A DNA stretch of 64,000 nucleotides from Balaenoptera acutorostrata (GCF_949987535.1 NC_080066.1:96332413-96396412), one strand, 5' to 3'. Counted from the stretch's first letter, positions 28,887 to 41,130 are shown. The notes: generated by a model from the letters alone, not told the origin. A program made the numbers and translations.

Positions 28887-30027
28887 AAAGTTGCCTTCAT
28901 GATCTATGTCTTGCATTTTTTTCTTCTTTTGGAAATATTTTCAAATTCAGTGATAAATTAAAAATTCACAAATTAAAAATAGTAAATACTATCAAATCAG
29001 GATCACCTAAACATCTTCATTGTTTGAAACAGTCATTGTGCATCATTCTTGTCTAACCTGCAGACCAGCTGGCACTTAAGTAATAAGATTCAAAGCTTAT
29101 TGATGTCCTCTTTTAAGAATATTCTATTCAGTACATATCTGTAAGTTCCACTTCCAACAGAAATAGGAGACTCCAGGTTCTCACATTAAGCTTCATGTGT
29201 AAAATGCTATTATGGTTGAACTTCTGATCACTGTCACATTAATTGATTATTGATTGATTCCAAAACTGTGCACCTGGCACACAGGTAGGGGTGCTACAGC
29301 TTACTCACAAAGGTGCTCTGGGATATTTTGAATTTTTGAGAGAAACAACAATTCTCAACATCTATCCATCACTGCTAGCTCAAAATAGTACCCATTCACA
29401 TTACATTAGTTTTGATAACATATTACTGCAAAGCTGGATTTTTGGCAGTTGCTGTGATATAAAGCAAGTACTTTTGATCAATGTGGTACTGGAAATGACG
29501 GTGGCAGTATCCAATCTGATTCCAAAATCTAAAAGGTGCGCAATATTCAACAGGCACACATATCCAGTTAGTAAATAATTGTAATTATTTATGAATAAAA
29601 TTAAAATATTATCTTTTACTTCAATTTATGTATATTATTTTTTTCAAATGGCTACTAAGCAGCTAGAATCATTTAACAACAACTTCTAAAATTGTTTGGG
29701 CCTAAGCACTTAATAAATATTGATAGAACTGTTAGGTATTTCTTTTGTTCTAGGGGCACCATGAGCCAAGAAAATTTGGGAACTACTAGTCTGAATAATC
29801 CAGAGGTCCACAAACTACAGCTGCTGGGCCAAATGGGCCTTTAACAGTAGTTTTTTACATTTTAAATCAGTTACAGAGAACAAAAAAAAAAAGCATAGAA
29901 AGAAGAAATGTGACAGAGATCATGTAGACCGTGGAGCCTGCAAAACCTGAAAATCTACTATCTAGCTATTTGTCCACTCCTTCATTTACTTCACCACTAT
30001 CTAGAGTTAATATATTTCATAGTGTCC
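28887..30027. other. KNL1 first intron, unassigned
   Basis: A 95-codon ORF at 29291 has no recognisable domain. 29800-30000 may contain a decayed DNA-element fragment (ccacaaactacagctgctgggccaaatgg). No exon assigned. Confidence 0.4.
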
Positions 30028-30088
30028 AATGATATAGACTCTAGATCTGTGCTGTCCAATACAGAACAGGTCTAGAGTCTATATCATT
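30028..30088. repeat. Perfect 18-bp inverted repeat (hairpin)
   Basis: aatgatatagactctaga (30028-30045) is exactly inverted at 30071-30088 with a 25-nt loop, in which tctgt and acaga can pair further. It overlaps the left end of a hAT-type element. Confidence 0.95.
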
Positions 30089-30265
30089 TAAATTTAAATT
30101 AATTAAAATTTAAATTAATTAAAATGAAATAAAATTTACAATATAGTTCTTGTTACAATAGCCACATTGCAGGTCTTCGTCACGTGGGACTAATGAGTAC
30201 CGCGTTAGACAGCACAGAAATAAAACATTACCATTAACATTGAAAGTTTTATTGGACAGCACTGT
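30048..30265 (+). mobile_element. hAT-type non-autonomous element (MER33/MER5-like)
   Basis: Starts tgtgctgtccaatac and ends near tattggacagcac, with the characteristic core taaatttaaattaattaaaat, here partly duplicated. Related copies are at 39855-40050 and 48850-49040. Family name is from memory and tentative. Confidence 0.6.
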
Positions 30266-31149
30266 CCTACTAACAATATCTAGAGTATCTTCTACCATCT
30301 CTTACTTAGCATCAAACACATCATTAATACTACCACTCCAAATATTTTTACTCAGTTTACATCTATTTGTCATCTTGTAAACGTTCCGAGCCATTCACAT
30401 AGTCAAGAAGAATTATACTGCTTTGAACCCAAACTTTAATTAGCAAAATCTTACATTAACTCATCTCTATAAATCATTCTTCCCTTCAAGTTCCACCTCA
30501 AATACCACTTTCTCCAAGAAGCCTCCTTTAGTCTCCATTGCCAAAAAGCATCAAATAAGCTTTTCTGTGCTCCCATATTCCTTTAGAATGTCCTATAATC
30601 CTTTACATTGTCCTGTTTTATAGTTATTTGTGTATATTAATTCTTTCCCGTTCTGGACTGTAAACTCTAGATGCGGGACTGAATCATCCGCTCCCAGCCC
30701 TAGCACAAGACAACAAAGAACCCAATACAAATCTGAGGAATTCGACTTATTCAATTCAACCGAAAACTTCAATCTTAATACCTAGAGTAAGCTCTGCTTT
30801 GGTCTTCTCTGCCATCTCTCTATAAACCTATCTTCAAAATTCCAATCGGCAATGTATTTTTTTAGAACTTTTTCTTAAACTTTAGTATTGAGATAAACAG
30901 CAAGAAAAGACTCCTAACTCTGGCCTAATAATGGACAAAGGAAGATTTTTTAAAAACTTATTTGTGGTGTACTAATATTGGCTTTACTTGTTTACGTTAT
31001 TACATCCGCCGGAAACCCAAAATCTGCTCAGTGCTGCTAGCACTCGATCAGACATTGTAAATAAACCATAAGCCGAGAGTTTAAAATCACTTATTGCTGT
31101 CACTTCACTTATAGCTAAGAAAAGATTAAGAAGTGCAAACAGCCGCGAG
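30266..31149. other. KNL1 upstream intron with L2 remnant
   Basis: 30420-30690 has L2-like 3' text (caagttccacctcaaatacc, ccaagaagcctcc, ggactgtaaactc). The rest is unassigned. Confidence 0.5.
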
Positions 31150-31960
31150 TTCCCCAAGGAGAAGAAACTGGGGTGCGAGGAAGAGTCCCGGAATCCTGAC
31201 AGAAGATGGCGGGGCGGGGCGCCGCGGGCGGGTACGCCGCGGGCCAGCGAGCCGGGTCCCCCCACCGTGGGTCCCAGGTGTGGATGGAGACTGCTAGGGA
31301 GGAGGGAGGCGGCACATGTGCAGGCCGAGGTGAGGAAAGAAAGAGCCCCGCACCCGCGGAGAAGAGTCCGTACCTGAGCCCAGCGAGTTCCGAGGCAGCC
31401 TGGCTATAGGAGTGTCCCCCACCTCCCACCGCGGGGTCTTCAGACCGCTCAGACAAAACCTAAATGCCTCCGCGCGAAGCCCAGGCCGAAAGTTACCCGC
31501 CGCGGCCCAACTGCTTGAGAAATTCTCCGCAGATTTGTTTGTGGTCCGCGCGCTTCTCAGAGAGGCACCTCACCGCCACCCCTCGACGTCACCTCACAAC
31601 ACGCAGACGGCCTCAGTGAAGCATTCAAATCTAACCGCCTAGCTGGAGCGCATGCGCAAAGCCGCTCAACGCGTCGGCCCCGCCCCTTAGGGTCCAGAGC
31701 CTTCCTAAGACTCCTTTAATCAAACTTTCTTTGCAGCCTGTATGCCGATTTTATTTCTTTCAAGGTTATCTCATTTTCTACCGAATTTTCCTTTGTCCCT
31801 TCCCATTGCAGATCCCCCACAGTATGGGAGCGGCCATCTTCTTTTGATTTCTTGCTATTAAAAGGATAGGAGCTTTGCTTCCGTACAAAATGGCGGCTTC
31901 TATCACATTGCGTCACATCCCCCTAGTTTTACTCCCTATAGCTAGCAGGAAGGAGTAGAT
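31150..31960. promoter_or_regulatory. CpG-rich KNL1 promoter region
   Basis: This is the only GC/CpG-dense block in the left half of the window. It holds a perfect palindromic NRF1 site (gcgcatgcgc, 31648-31657), two YY1-type motifs (aagatggcgg at 31203, aaaatggcggc at 31887) and, on the KNL1 strand, TTTGAA (31624-31629), which fits the cell-cycle CHR element. KNL1 is a G2/M gene, so a CHR is plausible, but spacing to the TSS is unknown. Confidence 0.65.
31374..31560 (-). other. KNL1: Predicted non-coding exon 1 of KNL1
   Basis: A CpG-dense stretch contains a good minus-strand donor, CTCAG|GTACGG, with the last exonic base at 31374. Splicing from here to the acceptor at 24758 would give a 5' UTR ahead of the first coding exon, as in human KNL1. 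The upstream limit (TSS) is a guess; other GT sites in the island are possible. Confidence 0.5.
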
Positions 31961-31966
31961 TTTGGG

Positions 31967-32048
31967 GACGAGGTGGCCGAGTGGTTAAGGCGATGGACTG
32001 CTAATCCATTGTGCTCTGCACGCGTGGGTTCGAATCCCATCCTCGTCG
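31967..32048 (+). tRNA. tRNA-Ser (anticodon GCT)
   Basis: An 82-nt class II tRNA that reads AGC/AGU serine codons. The acceptor stem gacgagg pairs with cctcgtc and the discriminator base is G. A-box (tggccgagtgg) and B-box (ggttcgaatcc) promoters are intact. The anticodon loop is ctGCTaa with GCT at 32000-32002, followed by the long variable arm typical of Ser. There is no intron. The sequence looks fully functional. It lies on the strand opposite KNL1, about 400-600 bp upstream of the predicted KNL1 start. Confidence 0.97.
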
Positions 32049-32056
32049 AGAATTGC

Positions 32057-32060
32057 TTTT
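32057..32060 (+). terminator. Pol III terminator of tRNA-Ser
   Basis: A TTTT run 8 nt after the tRNA's last base, followed by GC, is the standard RNA polymerase III stop signal. It is minimal (four T), so some read-through is likely. Confidence 0.8.
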
Positions 32061-33528
32061 GCCTCTGATTTGAACAGATGAACGTAAATTTGCTTGCGGA
32101 ATGGAAACAGTTGAATATTTGTTCCAGGTATGATTTACTAGTCAATTTACTCTAGCACAATCAACCTCCTGTTTGAATCTTTGAAAGACGGGTTCGGGAG
32201 CATTGTGACCTCGCAGATAAAGAAAAAGTTGGGAAAGAGACATTTTCTGGGATTCGGAGTTTAATTATAAAATGGATTTAATGTCTTTTTAATGAAGTAA
32301 ACAACAGTGCATAGAATTCCACGATTATTACTGTTCCCATATGTTCCAATTGTGGTCTGGTCAATATTAATTAACCCAGCTCCTGATTGAGGAACTTCAG
32401 TTACTGTGGATTCTTACCCCAGGGTTTTCACTTCAAAAGCTACCGCGAGACAGTGTTGAGGATTCTCTTCCAGCCCCCAGCAGGTTGCAGGTGTTCAAGA
32501 AAAGTATTCGACATTAAAAAGATGTTGACAACACGTGGAAACTTGGTAGTATCTAGAAGCCAGAGACTGAACATCTACCTTCCCAAAGGTAGAAGGTCTT
32601 AATTCCTCTCTTGGATTTAAGCAAAGAGGGAAAAACAAGGAGTAGAAAAAGAATAGATTCCCCTCTTGAAAGGTCATCGGGCAGATTCATTCAACTCACA
32701 TTTAACAACCTTCATTTATCCAGTATTTATCTACAGGCAACACAATGAATTACAGCACTTTAATTAACCATAACCCTGTGATCACGAGAGACATTTTTAT
32801 TACTCCATTTTATAAATGAGGACATTGAAAGATAAACTTGCCCAAGGTTATACAGCCTCTGTAATTGCAGAAAAGGCATTGTAACCCAAGTCTGTCGAAC
32901 TCTGGTGGCTCTTAACATCATCCTATATGGTGCTGGAAATTTGTAAAAAGTGGTCATCAATCCCTTGCGGTAATGGTTTACACATTCTCTCTGCAGTGTA
33001 CGGTACCCCAGAACCTGGCACCGGGCAGGTGTCTTCAGCAAAGTTTTCAGCCCTGAGGGTGGAATTCAGGCTCCAGTGGCTCTTCCTTCGTCAATCCAAA
33101 TCCCTTGGGAATGTTGATACCTGCCTGGGCTGAGGACTAAGGGTCACTCCAGCACCTGCCTTCAGCCTTGCTCTGTAATCCATTCACCACTCTGCTGCTA
33201 GGAGGTGTTTCTACCCGGATTCTACACACTCCCAAGGGGGCCATGGATAGAATTCAATTGGTTACTTCGTTGGGGAAAAAACTGCAGCTTTATTTTCTTT
33301 CATCTCTAATTGAAAGCACTTCCTTCAATAAAGATAAGCAGCAAACTACAGTAATATTAACCTTACCCGTGATTTTTGTCACCAATAGAAATAACAGATA
33401 TTGTTATATCACATTACTGTTATTGCTTTATGCTCATTACTACTACTTCAAGATAATGGTAGTTGTTGGACCTGCCATTAGATCTTGTAAATTTATGCAT
33501 TCATAAGAAAGTACATGCATTATACTAT
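32061..33528. other. Intergenic, with one MIR
   Basis: A reverse MIR lies at about 32745-32915 (ccattttataaatgaggacattg ... gcccaaggttatacagc). ORFs of 60-112 codons here show no domain. Nothing else recognised. Confidence 0.55.
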
Positions 33529-33540
33529 TAGATCACAGAT

Positions 33541-33958
33541 GTTTTTTTAATTTTAAAATTTATTTTATTAAAGTATAGTTGATTTACAATGTTGTGTTAA
33601 TTTCTGCTGTAAAGTGATTCAGTTATACATATATATACATTCTTTTTCATATTCTTTTTCCATCATGGTTTATCAGAGGATACTGAATATAGTTCCCTGT
33701 GCTATACAGTAGGACCTTGTTGTTTATCCATTCTATATATAATAGTTTGCATCTGCTAATCCTAACCTCCCAATCCATCCCTCCCCACCCCTCTTCCCCC
33801 TTAGCAACCACAACTCTATTCTCTATGTCTGTGAGTCTGTTTCTGTTTCGTAGATAAGTTCATTCGTGTCGTAGATTCCACATATATGTTAGATTAGATT
33901 CCACATGTAAGTGACATCATATGGTATTTGTCTTTCTGTTTCTGCTTCAGTTGGTATT
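33541..33958 (-). mobile_element. L1 3'-end insertion, reverse
   Basis: T-run, then reverse L1 3' UTR and ORF2 end (gtatagttgatttacaatgttg, tatacagtaggaccttgttg). Flanked by a slightly diverged duplication, ttagatcacagat / ttatatcacagat. Confidence 0.88.
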
Positions 33959-34149
33959 ATATCACAGATTTTTGAACTATTTTGATAACTGTATTCCAAC
34001 TTAACTGGTTGACTGTATATTACAACAAACTTAATTTTATGCATTTAAAAACAATATTCTGAGAAGGGACCCATAGGCTTCACCAGACTACCAAAGATCT
34101 ATGTCAAAAAAAGGTTAAGAGCGCCTGAGAGATTTTTCTAAAGTGCCAT

Positions 34150-34560
34150 CAAGACATTGATCTTAACCTTCCTCTGAACTAGGCCTTGCTCTCTCTCCCC
34201 GAGACCTTTGCAGATGCTTTACCTACTCCTCTCCCTGGATCATGCTCCTGCTGCCCTATGCCTCCTTCCCATCAACCCCTGCCTGGCTGGCTCCTGCTCC
34301 TCCTTCAGATCTCAGCTTAGATGTCACCCCCATCAAGAAGACTCCCCTAGCCCTGCAACCTGCAGCTCCTTATTAGATTTCCCTCACCTAGTCCTGTGCT
34401 CTCCTGCTTCTGGGCCTTCGTACCCCTCCTAGATGCTCCTGAAGCTCCCTGTGTTTCCCCCAGCACTTGCCAAATAGTATTGAAATTGTGCATTGGTGCT
34501 GCATCCTCTCTAAAGACTGACAAGTCTCCGTCATTTTTCTGAGTTTTGCCTGCTTCTAGC
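34150..34560 (+). repeat. L2 3' end
   Basis: Typical L2 end: tttgcagatgctttacctactcctctccctgg, cagatctcagcttagatgtcacc, agcacttgcc. Confidence 0.8.
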
Positions 34561-35048
34561 AGTGATGACTTCCTATGGAAAATTGATAAGGTCTATCATT
34601 GTGTCCAGTCTCTATAAATAAAAAGTGAGTGGGTTATTTTCTTAAAGGAAAATCTTCAGCTGAAACTATAAAGCACTGGAAGTGTCTAGAGAAAAAAAGA
34701 AATTGTGAGTGGAAGCTCACTTTTCTTTTCCTCAGTTCTTTACCTCTTTTCATGCTTAGTTCATTTGTGGTTTCTTTCATATGAAATTGCAGTAAGTCTT
34801 GCTATGACAGTCCCAGTTTTTTGCATTTCTGTGATCTCCTGATGTATAAGAACTGTGCTTATTTTACCTGTTTCTGAGAGAATCAAAAGGATTCAGGCTA
34901 ACACAGAAGGGTAAAGTAAGTCTCTTTAAAACCCAGAGAAAAGATTGTAAAACTCCTCTTGGATCCTGTCTGGAGTCACAGCTGGGAAAAAAAAAAAAAA
35001 AAAAAGGATTAACAACATGCCAGATTATTTAAAAGCCTGAGGGCAGGA
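34561..35048. other. Intergenic, nothing recognised
   Basis: Contains an A-run at 34987-35006, possibly an old retroposon tail. Confidence 0.4.
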
Positions 35049-35498
35049 GTGTGGGGGACTTGGATTAGTAGTAATGGAGAAAAATTTATCAATGTAATGA
35101 AGGAAGGCAGTAAAGCGTTAGAGGCGCCATCTACTGGAGAAGCTGCAACTGAAGACTTGGACAAGACAGTTCTGCCTGAATGGCTCATACGTTTTGAAAT
35201 ATCCCCATTACTCCCCCAAATTTGTCAACAAACCACAGCTCAAGGAAATCATTCTCCATCAACACCAGGGTTCTTCACAAGTCCTATCCTGAACTATTGC
35301 AGGACCTCTCACCTCTGGAAGACCAGGAGAGAAAGAACCATTGCACAGCCAGATGCATTACCAAGATATTCCAGCTTTCCTGTTACTTCAGTGCCAGGGA
35401 ATGGATCTTCATTCTCTGAGTCCAGCTTCAAGAAGACCCATTCTCTCTGGAGAATGAGGTGCTCTGGGAAGAACTGTCCAGTGTTTAGTTGGTGATGG
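35049..35498 (+). other. Unexplained 148-codon ORF
   Basis: An open frame starts MWGTWISSNGEKF and ends with TGA near 35495. It is Ser/Thr/Pro-rich with no signal peptide, membrane segment or motif I know. A second frame (35222-35419) is also open over 65 codons. Sequence to about 35800 looks unlike common repeats. It could be a non-coding transcript exon, a decayed pseudogene or chance. Confidence 0.25.
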
Positions 35499-37640
35499 TC
35501 TGCTGCCTGGGCAGATCCTTATGTGTCAGCAGCCCTCATGGACAAAGCTCTGAAGGAAGAAGTGAAATCCAGGAATTTTTTTTGTGTGTGTGTGCCTCCA
35601 GTTTGTTTCTTAACTCTTACAAGAGAAACTCAGACCCAGGGCTGCAAGACTTAACAAAGACTGGTTTTGAGAGGCAGGCAATATCAGAAGTGAATTCATT
35701 CTGTTCCTTACCATTAGGAAGTATGGTCCCACTGAGAATCATCTCTGGGAAGACAGTTGTGACAAGACCTGGAGAAGTTCAAGAATGAATCCAGGCATTC
35801 TTCTCTGAGTCTGCAACATCAACTCAAAACTTTTTTTTTCCTCAAATAATTCCCTCAGCTGCATGCTATCATATGAAAACATCCACCTTGCCATAACAAC
35901 TTCTGGGAATGCCTGCTAAGCTGAAAAGTAAACAATATTTTCATATTGAAGATCGATAGAGCAAAAATTGAAATCTAGTTTATAGTAAACTTGTTCAGGA
36001 AGACAAAGTGAATAAATGGCAATAGACTAGGGGAAAGGGGGAATAACACTTGCTTATATCCCATGCTTTGTATCTTCTGCAAAGATAGCTATGGATAGAT
36101 AGCAAGCAAGAACCAGTTACACCTTTCCTTCTCATCACAGTGAGGATGAGCAATGCCCCAGATTTCAAATTTCAAATATTCATTTGAAATCTCCAGAATG
36201 AAGTAAAACTGGGTCAAACCCAACTTCAATGGGTGAAATTAATGGATGAAGGACCTGAGGACATGACTGATGATTCCATGGAGTTAGAAGCAATAATTCC
36301 TTTTCTGATTTTGGTACTATGGAGTGGTAAGTTTTTCATATTTCTCTTTGGGCTAAATAAAAGGTCATTGACTCTAAGCACTTTTTTCCCCTCTGGCTTT
36401 CTCAAAGATTCTGACTTTCTTAAGTATTTTTATCTGAATCTTTTGATTTACATTTATCAATTCTAGATCACATGCCTTCAGTAAATGCTTAGAAATGTTA
36501 CAATGGACAAATGAAGGCTATATTTGTTCTGAACTATGACAGCATACTGAGTGATAACAACAGACCAGTAACAATTTCAAGTCGTCTCAATGATCAACTT
36601 TCTGTTGATAGCTAATACAGCTATAGATTTTAAATTCTGATTTTTAAATACTTGAATAATATAGAAACTTGACACCTAAAATAAAATTTTGCTTTCAGAA
36701 AACTGAAATAGCTCCTTGACAGTAGTTTCTATGTGCTCACTAAAAGGATCACTTAAAATCAACTCTCCTTTCAATGACTGTCAGTAATCATTTTTTGGTA
36801 TAACCCAGCGAGTAACAGAGGCAACCTTTATTTTAGCCCATGATGGAGGACTTAATTTTTTTTTCTTTTGGCTTAAACAACAGAAATTATCTCATAGCTC
36901 TGAGGACTGGAAGTCTGAGATCAAGGTGTCAATAGGGTTGGTTCCATCCGAGGGCTGTGAGAGTGACTCTGTTCCACATCTCTTTTCTAGCTTCTGGTGA
37001 TTTTCTGGCAATCTTTAACATTCCTTTGCTTGTAAAATTCTTAATCCTTATAATTTTGCCTCAATTCTTATTCTGGACAATTTAGCATTTAGGCTGAAAT
37101 ATAAAGCTATTCTTACTCCATTTCAAATGTTGGAAAGTTTACAAGAAAAAAGAACCAGAAAAATTGTATCATTTATTGTTTACTTGAATTAATGAAGTAT
37201 TTTCAAGAATTTTGTGTCTAGATGCCACATTAATAAAGTGTTAGGAAATGCAATGCACAGGGCTCTCTTTGTGTCTGAAAGTATGCCAAATCTAGAATAC
37301 CAAAACTCTAAACTGCTTTTAGATCTCTCAGCTCTGTTATGATAAAGAAGCATTATTTCAATCTGCTAAGGCATATTAAAGTGGTCAGTCACTTTTGCAA
37401 ATTATTATATATTGCTTATCATTACTGTCTCCAAAATTCCAGACATATGGTGCTCTTTTTCCATCCCTGGTGAAAGCGACCCATGGCCGAGACACTTGGG
37501 AGTGGTGCCCACCAGCTGCATGGAGGTCAAGTAGACCTTGGGAGTTGTGCAGTGGGTGACCCGGAGAGTCACTATTTCAGAGGTAACCACAGGTTAAAAA
37601 AAGAGAGAGAGAGATCTTTTAACGCTTAAAAAAATTTTTT
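35499..37640. other. Intergenic with one transposon-like patch
   Basis: 36850-37010 resembles a dispersed mammalian repeat (ggcttaaacaacagaaattat ... ctggaagtctgagatcaaggtgtc). A short hairpin, agatttcaaat/atttgaaatct, lies at 36160-36192. The rest is unassigned. Confidence 0.45.
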
Positions 37641-38290
37641 TTTTTACCTTGAAAGATATTATACATACAATGATATAATACATACATGTAATATATTGTG
37701 TATGTATAGTTTAAAAGCATAAAACCAGTACAATGTATATACAACCCAGCTAAAGAAATAGAATATTACTAGGACCTTTGAAGCTTCCTGTGTGCCCCTC
37801 CCTGCTCGCATCCTCCCACCGAAGAGAAAACTACTTCACTGAATTTTGTGTTAATCATCCTTTTACTTTTTTTTTTTACCAAATATACATATATACATAT
37901 ACATACATACATATATATAACATTTTAGGAATATATATATATATATTTGTCTTGTCTGTTTTTGAATTTTATATAAATGGAATCATTCATCTGTGACTTC
38001 TTTCACTCAACACTGTTTTATCCATATAATTCATTCATTTTTACTGCTGCTTATTATACAATTGTCTGAATATATAATTATCTATCCATTCTCTTATGGA
38101 CAGATACTTCAGTTGTCTCCGGTCTTTTGCTATTATAAGAATGCTGCTGTGGATGTTCTTATACATGTCTTCTGGGGTACATATACAAGTGTTTCTCTAG
38201 GTATACAGTTACAAGTGGAATCACTGGTCAACTTTAGTAGGCAATTCTTAACTGTTTTGATGTGGTTAATGGCTGATATAAATGTTGCAG
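37640..38290 (-). repeat. Old L1 fragment, reverse
   Basis: Reverse L1 text (aatcattcatctgtgacttctttcactc, agaatgctgctgtggatgttc, tatacagttacaagtggaatcac). An AT dinucleotide-rich patch lies at 37880-37945. Confidence 0.75.
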
Positions 38291-38794
38291 TTTTGAAAAT
38301 ATGGACACGCTTCAAATGAAAGGAAAAGGAGGGTACACAGAGGGTTTGGAGGGGAGGAAAACAATAGTCATAATCATAGACAATATTGTTTGCCATGTGC
38401 AAAGCAGTGTTCTAAGCAGAATGAGTGCCTTGGTGATGATACCTCTGACTCCAATAAACTTATCCATCCCAAACCTCGTCACATTCATTAAGCTGCTCCG
38501 CTTCCATTTTCAATAATTCAATAATTTGTTTTCAATAATTCTGTGTTCTAGAAAATCCTCAGCCCTGAGGACCAGTGATCCAAAGCCTAAAGAGGCTTTG
38601 AAATGAGCCCATTTTCTCTAAACTAAGCCTTTGGGAGCAAGACTGACCCAAGCAAACCTAGGTCATCCATTGAGAGATACAGACATTCTGGGAAACCCAT
38701 GATTACAACCCACAGCTGGAACTAAAGCCAAACTTGAAAATGCAGTTGCTTAACCAGCCGTTTCAGTCACTACATTCAGCTGCCTTTGCCTCTA
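38291..38794. other. Intergenic, nothing recognised
   Basis: Unassigned DNA, with a short ttcaataatt tandem at about 38508-38540. Confidence 0.4.
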
Positions 38795-39187
38795 CCTCTC
38801 ACACTACTTACTGATGGGAATGTAAATTGGTTTAATCTTTTTGGAGGGTAGTATGGTATTATAAGGAGGTTCACTATAGTTTGTAATAACGAAAAACTGC
38901 AAATACCTAAAATTTCAACAATAGGGGATGGATTAATGTATGGTGTAGTCACACAATGGAACACAAGGCAGCTATTATTTTTTAAAAGTCCTAGGGAAAA
39001 GCAAGTTGCAGAAAAATTTGTAAGGCCTGATCCCATTTTTATTTAAAAATACAGATAGATTTATGTATCTCTGAAGAGAAAACAGTCCATAAAAAGACCA
39101 TTTAATTATTAATAGTAGTTACCTCCAGAGTAGGGGTAAGGAGAGGGGGCATATAATAAAAATTAAATTTTTAAAAAGGCTATCATG
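38795..39187 (+). repeat. Old L1 3' fragment
   Basis: ttactgatgggaatgtaaattgg ... cacacaatggaacacaaggcagc ... tagttacctccagagtagggg is the decayed end of an L1 on the plus strand. Confidence 0.75.
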
Positions 39188-39537
39188 GGATTCCCTGGTG
39201 GTGCGGTGGTTAAGAATCCACAAGCCAATGCAGGGGACACGGGTTCGAGCCCTGGTCCGGGAAGATCCCACATGCCACGGAGCAACTAAGCCCATGCGCC
39301 ACAACTACTGGCCCTGCACTCTAGAGCCCGCAAGCTACAACTACTGAGACCACGTGCTACAACTACTGAAGCCCGCGTGCCTAGAGCCCGTGCTCCGCAA
39401 CAAGAGAAGCCACTGCCATGAGAAGCCCGCACACCGCAACGAAGAGTAGCCCCTGCTCGCCACAGCTAGAGAAAGCCCGTGCACAGCAATGAAGACCCAA
39501 TGCAGCCAAAAACAAATAAATTAAAAATAAATAAATA
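39188..39537 (+). mobile_element. Long CHR-type SINE
   Basis: Duplication aaaaaggctatcat / aaaaagggtaacat flanks it, with two differences, so it is an older copy, inserted at the end of the L1. Confidence 0.93.
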
Positions 39538-39854
39538 AAAAGGGTAACATTTTACAAGGGGAAAAAAACACATTCAAGTCCAGCCAACTGTTAACTAGAG
39601 GAAAGATAAACTGGATTCAACCTGAGCTCCTTAAGGGCAATAACTTTTTCACAGATTCTCTACAACTGTTCTAGCACCTAGCACAGTAACTGACTGACAC
39701 AGAGACCAATTACTTGACTAGCACGTAGAAGGTGGAAGAACACATGCATGGGCACGTACACACACACACACGCACACAAAACCCCTGTTTCTTAAGTGTC
39801 TGCAGACTAGTGGAGTCATGGTACTCAGGGATTTTTGTTTTCAATAGAGACTGA
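39538..39854. other. Intergenic with (CA)n patch
   Basis: Short CA-rich microsatellite at about 39758-39778. No gene seen. Confidence 0.5.
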
Positions 39855-40050
39855 AGTAATGCTGCTCAATAGAACTTCGTGTGATGATGGAAGTGCTCTC
39901 CACATGTGCTGTGCAATAGACCAAGTGAATTGGACATTGGAAATGTGGCTAGTGCAACTGAATAATTGCATATTAAATTTTATTTAATTTTAATTAATTT
40001 AAATTTAAATCGCCACACATGGCTAGTATTAGACAGTGCAGATTTGAAGG
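39855..40050 (-). mobile_element. hAT-type non-autonomous element (second copy)
   Basis: agaacttcgtgtgatgatgg ... tgctgtgcaatagacc ... attaatttaaatttaaat ... tagacagtgcag; reverse orientation of the element at 30048. Confidence 0.6.
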
Positions 40051-41130
40051 ATTTGTTGAAATATATAGACTCCTCAGAAAAAAATATACATACAGAAAAT
40101 TTTGCATACAATTTCAAGAGATCCAGGGACCCTATCAAGCCCATCCATGTGTCCTTACTTCAAGAACCTCTGAAGCTGACTAAAAGAATGCGAATAAGAC
40201 AAACAGGACTAGAGAGGGAAAGAAAATGGGCAAAGGTTAATGTTCCCATTCAGAACCCTGGAAGACAACAGACTAGGTATGGAGGTAGCCTCTGGCCCCT
40301 TCCTCCTCCCATCACACAGAACATTGACTTCCCTGCATGTTAAGTGTTTACTGGTCTTCCCCACATCATGTTGTACACTGCAGACTGTGTACTCCATAAG
40401 AGCAGGGACCACATCTATCTTATTCACCATTATATAACCAGAGTCTGGTATAAACTTAGTACACAGTTGGTACTCAAACGTCTGCTGAATGAATGAGTTT
40501 TACCAGACATCTGATTTTTGCCAGTCCTAGGAAACCAGAGCTCCTGAGTTAAGGAGGGTCTCAGTGATAAGAGGAATTGGTTGGCTCATAAGAGATTAAA
40601 GAGATAGAGTTTTCACAAAGTTGGGCAGATACTCAGATCCATGTGAATCTTGTCTTATCCAGGCTGTTTCTATGCTTTGTAGTTCAGAGCGCCCTGTTGA
40701 AATACAAGCCATGCAAAGACTTCCATAGTCAGTGACAGTGAATCATACACTGAGACCAGAGGGCCAAAAGTCCCGAAAACATTTCTCCTTGGGTGCTGCC
40801 TCCATCTTCTCTAGCTCTGGAATACGTCTGCCTTCTCTCACATTTCCCCTCTACCTGGAATCCTTCTCATGTCTCTACTGGGCAAACTCTAACTCATTGT
40901 TAAACGCCTCTTCCTCTAGGAAATCTGTGCTGGTACTTCCAGACCGAATTATGCCATACGTCCACTGGTTCCCTTTGTATTTTGCACACTTAAACATATG
41001 TGCTCTATCAGGGCAGGGCCTAGTCATTCATTTCTGTATCCCAGCACTAAATAATGTCTGGCATATAGTAGGTGGTTAACAACCAGTATGAACCACTAAA
41101 AGCATATAAACTAAATGTGTTTCTCCACCC
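40051..41130. repeat. Intergenic with L2 fragments
   Basis: L2-like text at 40330-40500 (agagcaggg accacatctatct ... tctgctgaatgaatg) and 40780-41085 (ctgccttctctcacatttcccc ... gcatatagtaggtgg). The intervening DNA is unassigned. Confidence 0.55.

Noticed and set aside
31115..31642. Several ORFs of 67-113 codons in the CpG island
   Set aside because: High GC lowers stop-codon frequency. The frames overlap on both strands, with no domain or splice support.
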